From assembly GCA_026874595.1 (NCBI GenBank), contig CM049318.1, forward strand, positions 14,429,241 to 14,493,240: a DNA stretch of 64,000 bases. Reading direction: 5' to 3'. The first letter of the stretch is position 1. Every line of letters begins with the position of its first letter. The notes beneath the pieces were generated by a model. That model saw only the letters and a list, made by a program, of their open reading frames with translations, did not search any database and was not told where the DNA came from. The position numbers and the translations under genes were made by a program. Positions 38,901 through 54,349 of the stretch are shown here, piece by piece. The DNA comes from Sipunculus nudus. Lineage: Eukaryota > Annelida > Sipuncula > Golfingiida > Sipunculidae.

Positions 38901-41900
38901 TTACTAGGAAATTCCATCCTGAAGTGTCCCGATTTCAAGTAAGAAGTACATAGGCCTGTTATTGGCCCTGGGATTGTACAGGACAATTGGGATCTTTATG
39001 GCTTGCACAACTATAGCTGAACTATAATATTAAAACAGTAAGTAGATTAACTGCTGTTTTACCTGATCTGAACCTTCCAAGAACATTTTGTTGTTGAGCA
39101 GCCGTCATCGAGTTTCCCGCTCCTCCCTGTCCTGTCAGCCGCTCGCAGGACACCAGATCCTCCAGGTCTTCATGCTCCTTGATGAACCTCTCAAGCCGAG
39201 TAGTGAAGTATCGAGTTCTTGTCAATAATATGCCTATTAACAAATTAAATTACATTTATAATTGGGTATTAAATTGTTGTTCCTATTTCCAGTAATTTGT
39301 ATCCATTATACAATATGTCCAGTTTGGGGGCATATTTTGCTGCAAGCAAGTTTCAATCTGGCATATTTTGGGTAAAATACTTACTTCTCGACATGGTGTG
39401 TTTGTATGGGTTTTTATCATTTCTACTAAAATCAATTAACTGTTTTCACTTGAAGATACCTCCACATATTCATTTAATAACATGTTAATTCATACACAAA
39501 GACATTCTGAAATCCAAACAAAGTATATATAAAAGGGAGTTTATCTACATATACATTCGGTCATAATTCAAAGGCATAAATTTTTTATAGCCTGTATAGC
39601 ATGTTAAATTTTTTAGTCCTTCTAAACAAGTGCCACTGGTACTGCTGCTATCATGATGCATGCATTATTTGTCTTTTCCAGTGTTTATGTATTTTTGTGA
39701 GCATTCAATCTCTATACATACCCCTTGAATCTTCTGTTTTGGTGTGAAGCTCTTTCAGCAGATGAGCCAGCTCCTGCAGAAGCTTGTTATCATCTGGGTT
39801 CTCTTGCTCGGCCAGCTCCTGCAATACGGGCAGTCTCTCTTGGTACTCGTCCAATATTTTTGTTTCTTCAGGAATTGGTTCCTCTGCCTGACCGTATTTG
39901 TCAAAATGTTCTTTAAGCAGATCCAAGGCATCTACTGCCCGCAAATCCTCATAAGCCATCATTGCTCCGTTGATTGCTTTGAGTGCTTCGAAGGCTATGA
40001 TACCTTTGCGATTTTCAGCCTTCTCACACTCAATCCTGCATTCAACAGACCAGTTTTCATATTGCTGACTACCTTGAGGTGGTGGAGGCCTCATCCCTTG
40101 GCCCTCAACCATCTTCTGTACGTGATTCATAAAGTGTTTGACTGATTTGGCAAAGGGGTCAGTTGGTTTACGTGGACGCTTTGGCTTGATCTGATCTTTT
40201 GTAGGTTTAGGGTTGTGTTTGAGCAGCTCTTCCTTGTTCTTAATGACATGGGCTATTGTCATGCAGTCAAGATTGGCACACAAAGACAGATAGTGTGCTC
40301 GTGGGTTCAGACTGTCACCAACACCAAGAGATGCGGTCAGGCCCAAAATCTGTGGCTTTGGGGCCCCTTCCTTCTTAGCTTGGAGATAGATACGCATGAC
40401 TTCATTGTATGGATGACGAAGGGTTGTGTGATGGCATTCGTCCAATATCAGCAAGTCCAAGTCTGCCATTGAAACATCTTTGGCCTTCAGGGCATTTAAC
40501 AAAACCTGAGCTGTTAATACCACAATGTTAAAATCAGCTATTTCATCTTTTAACATGCTATTTTCACTCAGTGCAGAGACTGACAGTTTATGGTCTGTGA
40601 TGCCAAGACTGAGGGATTCCGACTGTTGTTCTATCAGATTTCTGATATTTACAATGAACAAACATTTAAAACGTTTGTTCACATTCTTTTCAAATAATTT
40701 CTGACAGATGTATGCTGCTGTAAGAGTTTTGCCACTGCCAGTGGGAGCACATATGACACAGTTGTGACCTGCAATGGGTCCTTCAGCCAGCTCCTTCTGG
40801 TACTCATATAATGTAATCTTTTTCTTCCGAAATCTGAAAGATTGGAGAAAAAAGATAATAAAGAGGAATAATGGTCACAAGATAGAGTATTGCAGTATTT
40901 ATATGTGAAATGCTTTCTACTGGAAATTGAAACTAATTGATATGCAGTATTGGATCCAGATGGGGTGGAGGGGTGATCCAGGGAGTGTGGATTCATCTCT
41001 TCTCAGGGGCTACAACCATTAAAGGTTTCAAACCAACTTTGGCACCCTGGACCCTCTTCTTTAATTGACATGATGACTTTTTCCAGGTTTTTCCACATGA
41101 GCATTTTTGGGTTTGACCTGTCCAAAATCATAATATGTAAACCTTTCATTAGATGTCCAAACAAAATAGCTGAAGAGTAATTGTATCCGCCAAAACGAAG
41201 TTTTGAGGATACTATGTTTTTGACCGGGTTCCGCCGCCGCCGCCACCGCTGCCTTCGTTTCCGGAGAACTCCTCTGAGACTACTTGACAGATTTTTCCGA
41301 AACTTACACAAATTATCGGGTCACATGTAAACTGGTTTTGAGGATACTATGTTTTTGACCTGGTTCCGCCGCCGCCGCCACCGCTGCGTTCGTTTCCGGA
41401 GAACTCCTCTGAGACTATTTGACAGATTTTTCCGAAACTTACACAAATTATCGGGTCACATGTTAACTGGTGCCTAACCAAGTGACCTTGACCTCTGACC
41501 TTTCGTCTCTGCCCAGCGTCTGTTTGTGCGTCTGTTTCCACACATGAACCCATATATCTCGGGAACCGTTTGACCGATCCGGAAAAAAATTTTTACACAA
41601 ATGTAGCCCTTTGATAGCTTTATAACATACACAACTAAAGGTGGCGCCACCTGCAACAATGTTTGCACAGTGTCCATCTGTTCATCTGCCTGGGGTTAAA
41701 ATCACTCATATCTCTGCAGTGGTTTGACTAATTCACCTAAAATTGGGCATGCATATACATCCTAGATAGCTTTCTCGATTTTATGACAGGTGGCGCCACC
41801 TACATTCACGTTAATGCTCCACACATAAACCAATATATCTCGGGAACCGCTTGACCGATCCAGAAAAAATTTTTACACAAATGTAGCCCTGGGATAGCTT

Positions 41901-44900
41901 TATAACATATACAACAAAAGGTGGCGCCACCTGCAAACATGTTTGCACAGTGTCCATTTGCTCATCTGCCTGGGGTTAAAATCACTCATATCTCTGCAGT
42001 GGTTTGAAAATTCACCTTAAATTGGCATGCATATACATCCTAGATAGCTTTCTTGATTTTATGACAGGTGGCGCCACCTACATTCACGTTAACGCTCCAC
42101 ACATAAACCAATATATCTCGGGAACCTTTCGACCGATCGGGAAAATTTTTTTACACAAATGTAGCCCTGGGATAGCTTTATAACATACACAATAAAAGGT
42201 GGTGCCACCTGCAACCATGTTTGCACAGTGTCCATTTGTTCATCTGCCTTGGGTTAAAATCACTCATATCTCTGCAGTGGTTTGACTAATTCACCTAAAA
42301 TTTGGCATGCGTATACATCCTAGATAGCTTTCTTGATTTTATGACAGGTGGCGCCACCTACATTCACGTTAAAGCTGCAGACATCCAAGCTCATATCTCG
42401 GGAACCGTTTAACGTATCAGGAAAAAAAATTTTCACAAATGTAGCTCTGGGTTAGCTTTATAACATACACAAAAATGGTGGCGCCACCTGCAGCCATTTT
42501 TGCACAGCGTCCATCTGTTTGTCTGCCTTTGGTTAAAATCACTCATATCTCTGCAGTGGTTTGACCAAATTACCTGAAATTCAGCATGCTTATACATCCC
42601 CCATAGCTTTCTTGATTTTATGACAGGTGGCGCCACCTACATTCATGTTCACGCTGTAGACATCCATGCTAATATCTCCGGACTCATTCAACCAATCAGG
42701 AAAATTTTTTTACACAAATGTAGCCCTTGGATAGCTTTATAACATACACAAAAATGGTGGCGCCACCTGCAGCCATTTTTGCACAGCGTCCATCTGTTTA
42801 TCTGCTGTGGGATAAAATCACTCATATCTCTGCAGTGGTTTGACTTTTTCACATGAAATTTTGCATGTGTATATATCTTGGATAGTTTATCGTTCAAATA
42901 ACAGGTGGCGCCACCTACAATCATGTTTATGTGGCAGAGATCCATTCTAATATTTAACACATGTCACTCTACATCCCCTTGCCACTCAATCCATGCCTCA
43001 CTTCACCCTTCCTTCTCTGATTTTGGCGGATACACGTAGTTGCTTGTCGACTACCCGTATTCTAGTTTATTATAACTTCAATGGAGTATCATACAAATTA
43101 TAAGTGCCCATCTAATCAAAATCCAAAGGATAAAAGAAGGAAATTATAAATAACTACTGATCTGTTATGTTACACAAAATTGAAAAGACTAGTATATAGT
43201 AAAATATATCAAATCTTTTATACAATCTTCCCATTTGAAAATGCATGCGAGTTCATTCAATGTTCCATTGGACATTGGTCTTTGTCATACTGTAAAGGTT
43301 TTTATTTTTAAATAAATATAACAAGGGCACCACAACACGGAGCATCCCCTTGCATGGGGCATAATTAGAATGGGTGTATTTACACAGTGTGAAAATGAGG
43401 AGGCAGCTCTCTGGCCTTGACCTTTGCACCTATGACCTCAAACTAAATAGGGTTCTACATCCATGGATGGGTGAGCCATATTCGCAAGATGACAGGTGTT
43501 GGTCAAAGGGTTTGGCCTAAAAAGGGTGCACAAGCTTTTAAAAGAAGGAAGCCCTGTGGCCGTGACCTTTGACCCGTGACCTCAAAATTGATAGGGGTCT
43601 TCATTCATGGGTGGGGGAGCCATATGTGCAAGATAAAAGGTTTTGGTCAAACAGTTTGGCTTTAAATAGGTTCACAAGCTTTTTCAAGAAGGGGGACCTG
43701 TGGCCATGACCTTTGACCCTGTGACCTCAAAATCGATAGGAGTATTTATCCATGGGTATGTTAGCTAAATGTGCAAGATGAAAGCTTTTGGTCAAATGCT
43801 CTGGCTAAATTTAAATGGGTCCACAAAATTTTTTTCAAGAAGGGGACCTTGTGGCCGTGACCTATGACCCCATGACCTAAAAACTGATAGCGGTCTTCAT
43901 CCATGGGTGGGTGAGCCATATGTACAAGACAAAAGGTTTTGGTCAAACAATTTGGCTTAAAATTGATCCACAAGGCAATCCCGGACAGACAGAATGCCGG
44001 ATGGAAGGACAGAATGATGCATCAATGGAGGCAGTACTATATCCCCTCCTGCAACTTGGTTGCGAGGGGGTAATAATGGATATACTTTGAGAAGGTTACT
44101 GTATGGTGAGATAACAAAATTGGAACAATAGAGAAACTAAGAAAAAAAGGTCCAAGTATAGGACACTTTTAAAAAAAGTGTACATGAATCCGGTCTCGAG
44201 TGCAAGTCCGGCTCATGTTCTACCATAACTGATGATAATGATATATTTATTGCAGTATATCATAACAAGGGACCCATGGGTCACTGCGCTCAGCTGTTAT
44301 ATATGATAAAAAATATGATTTGGGAATGAGGCACATGCTGGTTTTGTGTGGTAATAAATATAAGCTTTATTATGAGTTGTTGGTGTTTAGCTTATGTATG
44401 ATTTTGATACTATCTTTGGAGACAAGGAAGAGGATTGATTTGATTTATTTTATTAACAAATGGAGTGCTATTGTCACACAGATTTTGACTTGGCCATATA
44501 ACTTATAAGCAGCACATATAATAAGAGTTTAACTATTTATTAAATTTTAATAACAAATATTGTGCCAATATAATTTTTATTAAAAAAATAATTAGAAAAT
44601 CATATTTTTTTTTTTAAGTAAAATATAATGAAAATGATTATTAAAATAATATTTTATAATATTTTATAATAAATTTATTAATTTATTGTTTATTGTTATG
44701 TTGTTTTTCAAAACAGCTATTAGATGAGTTGGGTTGGACACCTTGATCAACTGTGGCTGGGCATTACATGCCTGGCTGCCCCAGTGTATGTCTCGCCTCA
44801 AGCGTGCATAATTTGATGAAAGGTCAACAAGGTAAACATACAGGTGACTGAAGAGGGTCTAGCTAGCCTGGGTCTGACACAGTCTCATTAAAACATTAAT

Positions 44901-47900
44901 AAAAGCTTCAATATTTTGCCAATTTCTTTCAGCTTTCTAAACTACAGAGATGAAATCCTTATGTGTGCATGACATGAAAATTATATCAACAGTGCTCTCA
45001 GGAAACAAACGTGCCATGGTCAAAGTTGGGCAAAATTTAAGGTACTAATTTTATATTTATACTGTTATGGAGTAGGAAAGAGTGTAAATGTGACTTGATA
45101 TATATTTAAAGGAATATTTCAATATTTAAAAATCTAAAATTACCTCAGAAACAAATAAAGATCAATTAAGGTTTCAGTCTGTTCTGATATTCAGACAGAG
45201 CCAAAGAATTATTAATGGTTCATCAGACGACCATGTATCTAATGGTAATTCAGTATGTTTGTAGAGCCTAAATGTACTCTCAAAAATTAGCTCTAAATTG
45301 GTTTCTATGATGAGGCAGGCAGATTATGTTTATACGAGTCTGTAAATAGGACTGCAGTTAAGTCTATAACTGGATGTATGTCAGGTCAGACTTGGGATTT
45401 TCCATAGAACTTTTGTCCAATCAGATCTCATGAAAGTTAGGAAGAACACTTATAACTCTGATGTAATTGTGACCTACTTTGAGTCATCCAATAAGGTTTA
45501 GCTTTCATGACGAAATGCAGAAATATGGATATGTACGTCTCATATGTCACGTGAAAGCTCTGTAACAAAACTATCTGTAGTGCGCACTGAGAGTCAGAGA
45601 GTCAGAGAGGCTGGGCAGCTCTCTCAGAGAGAGAGACTGTCCCAGGCAGCTTGCTATTGAATAAAGACTTCTATCATCAAACTGGTCTTGGAACATTGTC
45701 AGCCACCTACATCAGCAACCTGTATGTGATACAGGTGGGGACATCCCCAACCCCACCTTCGTATCAATACTAATAACTTATAAAATTTGAAAAATTCAGA
45801 ACTAATTTTGGGTATTCAATTGAATCTTGATTAAATAATGTTACATCCCTGACAAAAAATCTCTAGCTTCAGCAATCCTCTTGTTAAGGGAGTTAATATA
45901 TTTCTTGATTTTTTAAAAAGTGCATTATGTTTGGGCCCATAACTTAAAACAATTATGTAATACTGACATCATTTCTGGCATGTGCATAGCGAATGTATAG
46001 AAAAATATGTATATTATATATGATAAAAGTCAGACCTGTGGTTTTGATATTAGGCAGTCTTAAAGTGTAACAATGGGTTTTTAATGCAAAAATGAAGTTT
46101 TTCATTAATATCTCGAAGGAATTAAGTCCTAGTGACCAAATTCTTGGCATTGTAGGGGGTTTTGGAGACATCTAACTGTATGCCAAATTTAAGGAACTTA
46201 GAGCTGAAGCTGGGGAGCTGAGCTCTAGCTAACTGCATAACAATAGCTCGATGTAAACAATATGTGACATGGTGCTTGAAAACTTGAATAAAATCTACAG
46301 TTTTTGATCAACTGGTTTCAAATCTTTGGTGTTAACAGCTAAAATGCAAATAAAAACATGCTTTGAAAATTAAATCCACAGCAGTTACAGGAAAAAAACG
46401 TGCCATGGTCAAACTTGGGCAAAATTTAAGGTACCAATTTTATATTTCTGCCTATATTTAAAAAAGTTTAATTGATTTTGATCTAATTTTTGGTATACAA
46501 TTAAATTTTGATTAATTAAAGTTGTATTACTGAGAAAAAGTCTCTACCTTTTACACTTCTGGTCTTAAGTGACCAAATATCTTTCCTGATGTTTTTACAA
46601 AATTCATTATGTTTGGGCCTATAACTTTTTTAAATTAAATAATACTGACTTAATTTCTTGCATGTACATAGGAACTATACAGAGGAATATTTATGGTAAA
46701 TATGAAGAAAACCAGATGAGTGGTTTTGATATTAGGCAGTCCTGAAGTGTAAAAATAGATTTCTAATAAAAAAAATTGAGGTTTTTCCTTAATATCTCGA
46801 AGGAATGAAGTCCTATTGACCAAATTTTCGGCATGGTAGGAGATTTTGGGGACATCTAACTGTATGGCAAATTTCAGATTCATAGGTCCAATGGTGTCGA
46901 AACGTGCCAGTCTTACTGATGGACGGACAGACAGACTGACGGACGACAGACAATGGACCACAACTATAGCTCAGATGACTTATAGTCAGCTGAGCTAAAA
47001 AATGTACATGAATCCGGTCTCTGGTTCAAGTCCGGCTCATGTTCTTAACAAAACTGATTATAATGATATATTTATCGCAGTATATCATAATAATATTGTA
47101 ATATATCTGTATCTGGCATGGGAACTCCAGCACTTGTCATCATATCACAATTGTCTGGACTTCCAATCTGGACTTCCTACATTCTGTTGGTTTGTCAAAC
47201 ACGGTCATTTTTGTCAATCAATACCCGTATATTTTTCATATTGCAATGATTACTTGCAATTAGAATTTCATGCTATTCATTAAAATAAAATGTTATTCTT
47301 AGACATATATGATTTTCTCAAAACAGAAAGACCATGATGATCCTGTTATATTTTGGTAACTAGAATATGGGTAGCCGACAAGCGACTACATGTATCCGCC
47401 AAAATCAGAGTAGGACAGGTGAAGTGAGGCATGGATTGAGTGGCAAGGGAAAATAAGAGTTAGATGTGTTACATATTAGCATGGATGTCTGCCATGTAAA
47501 CATGATTGTAGGCGGTTCCACCTGTTATTTGAACGTGAAACTATCCAAGATGTATACACATGCAAAATTTCAGGTGTAAACGTCAAACCACTGCCGAGAT
47601 ATGAGTGATTTTATCCCACAGCAGACAAACAGATGGACGCTGTGCAAAAATGGTTGCAGGTGGCGCCAACAGTTTTGTGTATGTTATAAAGCTATGTGAA
47701 ATGCAAACACATGTAAAACTTCAGGAAGATACGTCAACCCAGTCTGGACATATCGTTACACCTTCCTTTACTCTATGAAGTCTTCCTACCCCGGCATATA
47801 GAGCTTAACCTGGGGTATCGGCAAACTGGGTTTATCCCTTGATCAGACAGGCACCATTTGTCAAGCCTGGTCAGCATGCTCCCTATCATATACTTGCTTT

Positions 47901-49622
47901 TGTCAGTACCAGTGTCTGCACAGTATCTGCTTACCCACTGAGAATGCCAGGAGTCACTGATGTCCCCAACATGAACTTTGTCAAGCTAAAGCTGGGTTCA
48001 CACTACAGACATGTGCTTGCAGACCCTGGCCAGTGGTCACTTAAAGAGTGCTGACAGTGTGTTCAGACTCCAGATTTGTGTCAGTGGACATGCATATTTA
48101 TAGCATGTTTATATCATGTTTCTACTTTGGTATGAGCTAAAATTAAAAGAAGTAAAAAGAAGGAATTAAATATGTAAATTTATCTGGGCAGTGGTATGAT
48201 CTTAAAAAGGTGAAATGGTATGAAGATTATTTTATATAGGAAATTGATATTTATAATCACTTATTAAAAAATAATAATAACCACAATGTAATGGAAAACT
48301 GAGTTGATGAGAATTACACTTTTTTACAGACCTGTATCCAATAATGTTAACCAGGATATTCTAAATAAATGGAATTATTATACAGTAGTATAAACAGGGG
48401 CGGATCCAGGATTTAGGAAAAGGAGGGGTCCAACCCAGGGGGACTTAGGAAAATCCTAAAAAAAAAAAAGGTCATCAGGTCCGGAAAAGTGGGGGGGGGA
48501 CCAGGCCGCAAAATTTCATCTAAAACCCCTTAAAAAAGGTTGCTTCGGGTGAGAAAGGGGTGTCCGGACCCCTTGGACCCCCCCACTGGATCCGCTTCTG
48601 ATAAATTAGTATGAAATTTTTTTCTATGATAGTTTTTAACTGTTCCTCTCTAAATTTTTATTCACCATGGATATCACTAAAATAAACTTATGTAAGGTTT
48701 TATCAATTCTTAAATCTGATCCTCAATAAATCGGAAACAATATCAGATAACAATAATATATATAATAATGCCAAAGACTTTGAAAATACAAACTCTTGGT
48801 CCTAATATTACTTCTAATTTCACGAATATGGCTCTGTTATCTTCCCTTTTTGGCTGTACACAGAGTGGATCTATGCCTTGTAAATCATTAAAAATCTCAT
48901 TAAGGCCTAATGTATTAGCAGAAGCGTCCTTGAGAATAGGCCGAAACTCTGTTCCTCCCCGACATCAGGGAAAGCATCAGTTGCATGCCAAACCTGTGGC
49001 TTTTACAAGCAGATTTCAACATGAAGACTGGTGTTGGTGAACGTAAGTATATAGTGTGAGCCCAGCTTAAGGAGGGATAGTGTCATCACGCATGAACTCT
49101 GTGACATGTTTCATATTTGAAGAAAACTGATCATGTTTGGAAACAATTTTAATGAAAAATGTGCAGGAGTTCATGCATGTGCAAGGGATAATGTGAAGTA
49201 GCACAATGACTTTTTTTATATTCATGTTTACACATTTAACACACACAATCAGAGTGAGAGGAAAGGAAGAATGAGTGATAAAGGACAGAAAACTTGGAGC
49301 TAAGCTTTCATTGATGAAGAATAGTTTTCATATGTAATGTTAAAAGTAAAAATGGATATCTCTCGATCTTAAAAAAATTTTGTTTGCACATGAAAGTTTG
49401 AAGTCAAATATTTAAAAAACAATCCTACAAAAAATTACAAAAAAAAAATTAATCAAACATGACCAAAACCTTAAATCAGGTGAGCAAACCCAAAAGATAT
49501 ACCTGATATTTTAATAAGAAATGATTCTTGGTAATGTTTTTTACATGACCATAAAATAAATAAAATGAATTTTGACTGTATGTTAATAGACCTTTTTGCA
49601 TTTCTTTAGGTAACATACAATG

Positions 49623-49712
<90 letters not shown>

Positions 49713-52700
49713 GTCAAGGCCCAAATTGCTATCTGGACGGATCTTAGATCTGTCCAGCCCATATTGCGATCGCAGTTTAGTCCGGCCCAGATTGCGATCT
49801 TGTCTTTCGTGCTTCAGGATCGCAATCTGGACTGGACAGATCTTATATCTGTCCAGTCAAGGTTGCGATCCTAAACTTGACCAACCCATATTGCGATCCA
49901 TGCGATCCAAGTGTTTCAGCTTGTTAATTTATAGTTATTTTAAAATTAAAAAAAAAGTAAAATATGTCAAAACTTTAAAATTTTACTCAGACAAGTACTG
50001 ATTAAATATGTCAATATGTTTCACTAATAATATTAAGACTCGTGGCTGTATCAGCTGTCACAAGACTATGTAAATAATCAAAATTTGTATTGCTGGTTCC
50101 TCAATTTATGTTAATAAAATTAAACTTGCCCGTCTCTAGTTTTCTCCTTGTACAATTTATAGGGTGTTCTTATGCTTGAGTTATTTTTTATTCTTATAAT
50201 GGTTTCATAGCTGATTTCTTTTAAATTTTTTTACATTTTTTTAAATAAAAATATTTAAATATGATAAAAAATCAGATCTTAGACAAGTTCTCGTTATGAT
50301 TTCTGTAATGTTGATAATTGTCATAAGACTTTTGCTATGTCTAGTGCTTAGATTGATGTGAAAGTAGTCCAAAGTGAATATAATAGTTTTATGTTTAAAT
50401 ATAAATTAAAGCCATAATACCAGGTACTTATGATCATTATGATCATTCTTATGATCAATTTGTGAAATTTGTAAATTCTGGATTTTGTTTTGCTGAAACT
50501 GAATAAATACCAGACATGATAAGAATACTTTGCAAACATATTTGAATGCGAATATGAATATATGTACTCCATAATTTCATGCATAAAAATAGGAATACAG
50601 GTATAAATGAAAGTATTTGAATACAAATGCAAATACTTTCAAAATGTAATCATGAATGTATTCATGAATATATTCTATAATATTATTTTAATAATCATTT
50701 ATTGTATCCGCCAAAACAGAGTTTTGCGGATACTATGTTTTCAGCTGCACGCCGCCGCCACCGCGTAGGTTTCCGGAGAACTCCTCTGTAACCGCTGGGC
50801 GGAATTTTACGAAACCCAGGATTATGTTCGGATCACATGTGAACTGCTGCACCCCGATTTTGTTTTTGACCTCTGACCTTTCCTCTGCGCTCTGCGTCCG
50901 TTTGTGCATCTGTTTCCACACATAAACCCACATATCTCGGGAACCGTTTGACCGAACAGGAAAATTTTTTTGCACAAATGTAGCCCTTGGAGAGCTTTAT
51001 AACATACACAAAAAATGGTGGCGCCACCTGCAACCATGTTTGCACAGTGTCCATCTGTTCGTCTGCCTTGGGTTAAAATCACTCATATCTCTGCAGTGAC
51101 TTGACTAATTCACCTGAAATTTGGCATGCGTATACATCCTGGATGGCTTTTCTGATTTTGTGACAGGTGGCGCCACCTACATTCACGTTTACGCTGCAGA
51201 CATCCAAGCTCATATCAAGGGAACCGTTTGACCGATCAGGAAAATTTTTTGCACAAATGTAGCCCTTGGAGAGCTTTATAACATACACAAAAAATGGTGG
51301 CGCCACCTGCAACCATGTTTGCACAGTGTCCATCTGTTTGTCTGCCTTGGGTTAAAATCACTCATATCTCTGCAGTGGTTTGACTAATTCACCTGAAATT
51401 CGGCATGCCTATACATCCTGGATAGCTTTTCTGATTTTATAACAGGTGGCGCCACCTACATTCGCGTTTATGCTGCAGACATCCAAGCTCATATCTCGGG
51501 AACCGTTTGACCGATCAGGAAAATTTTTTTGCACAAATGTAGCCCTTGGAGAGCTTTATAACATACGCAAAACTGGTGGCGCCACCTGCAGCCATTTTTG
51601 CACAGCTCCTGTCTGTTTGTCTGCGATGGGATAAAATCACTCATATCTCGGCAGTGGTTTGACATATCTGGCTAAAATTTTGCAGGTTTATACATCCCCG
51701 ACAGCTCTCTTGATTTTATGACAGGTGGAGCCACCTGCATCCTAGTTTATGCAGCAGACATCCAAGCTCATATCTTGGGAACCGTTTGACCGATTGGGCC
51801 AAAGTTTTGCATGTGTATAGTTCTCACATAGCTCTTTATCATACGCAAAACTGGTGCCGTCACCTCCAACCATTTTTGCTCAGCGTCCATCTGATTGTCT
51901 GCCACGGGCTAAAATCACTCATATACATGTAGTGGTTTGACTTATCTGCCTTAAATTTTGCATATTTATACAACTGGGACGGCTTCCTGGATTTTGAGGT
52001 AGGGGGGGCAACCTTCATACACAATTTGGCTGCAGACATCCATGCTAATATGCAACACTTCACTCTATTTCCTCTTGCCACTTAATCCATGCCTCACTTC
52101 ACCCGTTCCACTCTGATTTAGGCGGATACACGTAGTCCCTTGTCGACTACCCATATTCTAGTTTCAATTATATTATTAAAAGATCTTTTCATATGATGCT
52201 GTTATTATTTTTAATTTAAATTATATTTGACACAATATTTGTTATTAGTTTATAATAAATAGTTATATTATTTAAGTTTTATTCTTGGGTAGGAATAACC
52301 AGTAATTATTAAAAAAAAGTTCTCATTTGTAAAAATCAGAATTACCATGACTGATAATGGACAGGTTTTTTTTCCAATAATTCTGCTGCAATGTAGATAA
52401 AGTTATATGGCCAAGTCAAAACCTATGTGAAAACAGCACACCATTCCAACTGTATTTAATATAAATGACATCAATCCTCTTCCCTATCTCCAAGGATATT
52501 ATCATATTCTTACATAACTTGAGTTAAACACCATCAGCTCATAATGCAGCTTATATTACCACACAAAACCTGCACTTGCCTACCTCCTCTTTCAAATCAT
52601 ATTTTGTGAGCATATAAAACCCATGGGTTCCTTGTTACCTTTTTTCAACAACCATGCAATACTAAATGAGTTGGTGATACATCCCATGTTTCACTCCTGT

Positions 52701-54287
52701 GATATGAAGGAGTGAAAATTGCCTTTCTGTATTATAATTGTATTTATAATGGGAAAATGGTACAATGTAATACCAAATGAGTTGGTAAAACAACCAATGT
52801 TTCACTCCTGTGATCGTAAAAGCATGAATCGCAATATGGGCTGGTCAAGTTGAGGATCGCAATCTCGGCTGGACTGATCTTAGATCTGTCCAGACCAGAT
52901 TGCAATCCTGAAGCAAGAAAGACAGGATCGCAGTCTGGGCCGGACTAAACTGCGATCGCAGTCTAGGCTGGACGGATCTAAGATTTGGCCAGCCTGGATT
53001 GTGATTGCAGTTTGGGCCGGCCTGAACTGCGATCGCAATTTGGGCTGGACAGATCTAAGATCCGTCCAGATAGCGATCTGGGCCTTGTTATATATACTAA
53101 CAACAATAGATATATGATATCTGTCCAGGATTGCTTTGGTTTAGAATAAGAATTATACAATATCTTGATTAAATTCAGCAATGCGCTAATGCCAGAGTGC
53201 ACATGATATTGACATCCAAAACAGTAATAATAAGTGGGGCTATCATTCATCCCGGCATTTGTGTAAAGTATTTTAAGACTATTTTCAACATCTCTTACCC
53301 TAGTAGAAATTCGGAGACAGGAGACATGCAACATGTTGTGCCCCCCCCCCCCCCCTTTTTACTCCCATGTTCCTGAATAACTACTAAACAATAAATACTA
53401 TTTATATAGCACGAAAACTCCAATAGTCTGACTCACACTTCTAAGCCTAACATACACACAAACAAAGTACACACATTTTACTAAAAAAAAAATGATCCAC
53501 TGACCCTCCCCCCCCCCCACCAGGCATAATCTTTTCTCTATCGCCAGAGTATGCTCCTATTTTGGGACATCTTAAAAGAAGTATATACACATATTAATCA
53601 CCCAAGGCTTGCCAAAGAAAAGTTTTTAAGTTGGTTTTATAGTGGAGAATGAATTTAAAACCTTAGCGGCTATGTGTCTAAAGGAAAGTTCACCAACTTT
53701 CATGTGGCATTTTGGTATTTTAAGGTTTAAAAAACTGATCGCAAGGTAAGCAAAGGCCAATAAATATCTAATTTTGCTTGCATATGTGGTGGCAGTGATC
53801 CATGGAAGTGACAGTAAGCAAGAACTGTGATTTTGTAAATGATGTGATATTTTACAGGAAGCCAATGGAGCTACGCGAGTAGCAGCGTGACTTGATCACT
53901 CTTTCGCTTTTTAAGTGCGAGGCGGGCAGCATTTTTTTTACATTATTTTTTTACAGTTTTAATCAATTTAATTTATATCAATCTTAATTATTTCATGTTC
54001 TAATCATATGCCACAAATTTTTAACCACAATTTAACATAACAAATTTAACAACACCATGGCTTTTTCTTTCAAATGAACACAAACCTTAGCATTTATCAA
54101 CTACTACACCTAAATTACACCTATAATGATAACAATAATACAGCAAAGGAATTCATTCTTTACATTGTTTAAATATATCAGTTTCCCCTTCCGGTAATTA
54201 TTATTAAAAAACAATAATAATAAGATTTTAACCAAAATTTGCAAGGTGCCTTTTTTCATTCATGGCTCATATGAAATACTATATAGT

Positions 54288-54349
<62 letters not shown>

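Noticed and set aside
40679-40996. Minus-strand frame overlapping the start of exon 3
   Set aside because: It crosses the acceptor and is a shifted reading of the true helicase exon, which carries the Walker A motif.
47004-47045. tRNA gene suspected from a perfect B box
   Set aside because: The T-stem does not pair and no A box or acceptor stem is found. It is part of an 87-base direct repeat.
48768-49040. 90-residue plus-strand frame
   Set aside because: It lies inside the PIF-like MITE (47990-49067) and shows no domain or splice context.
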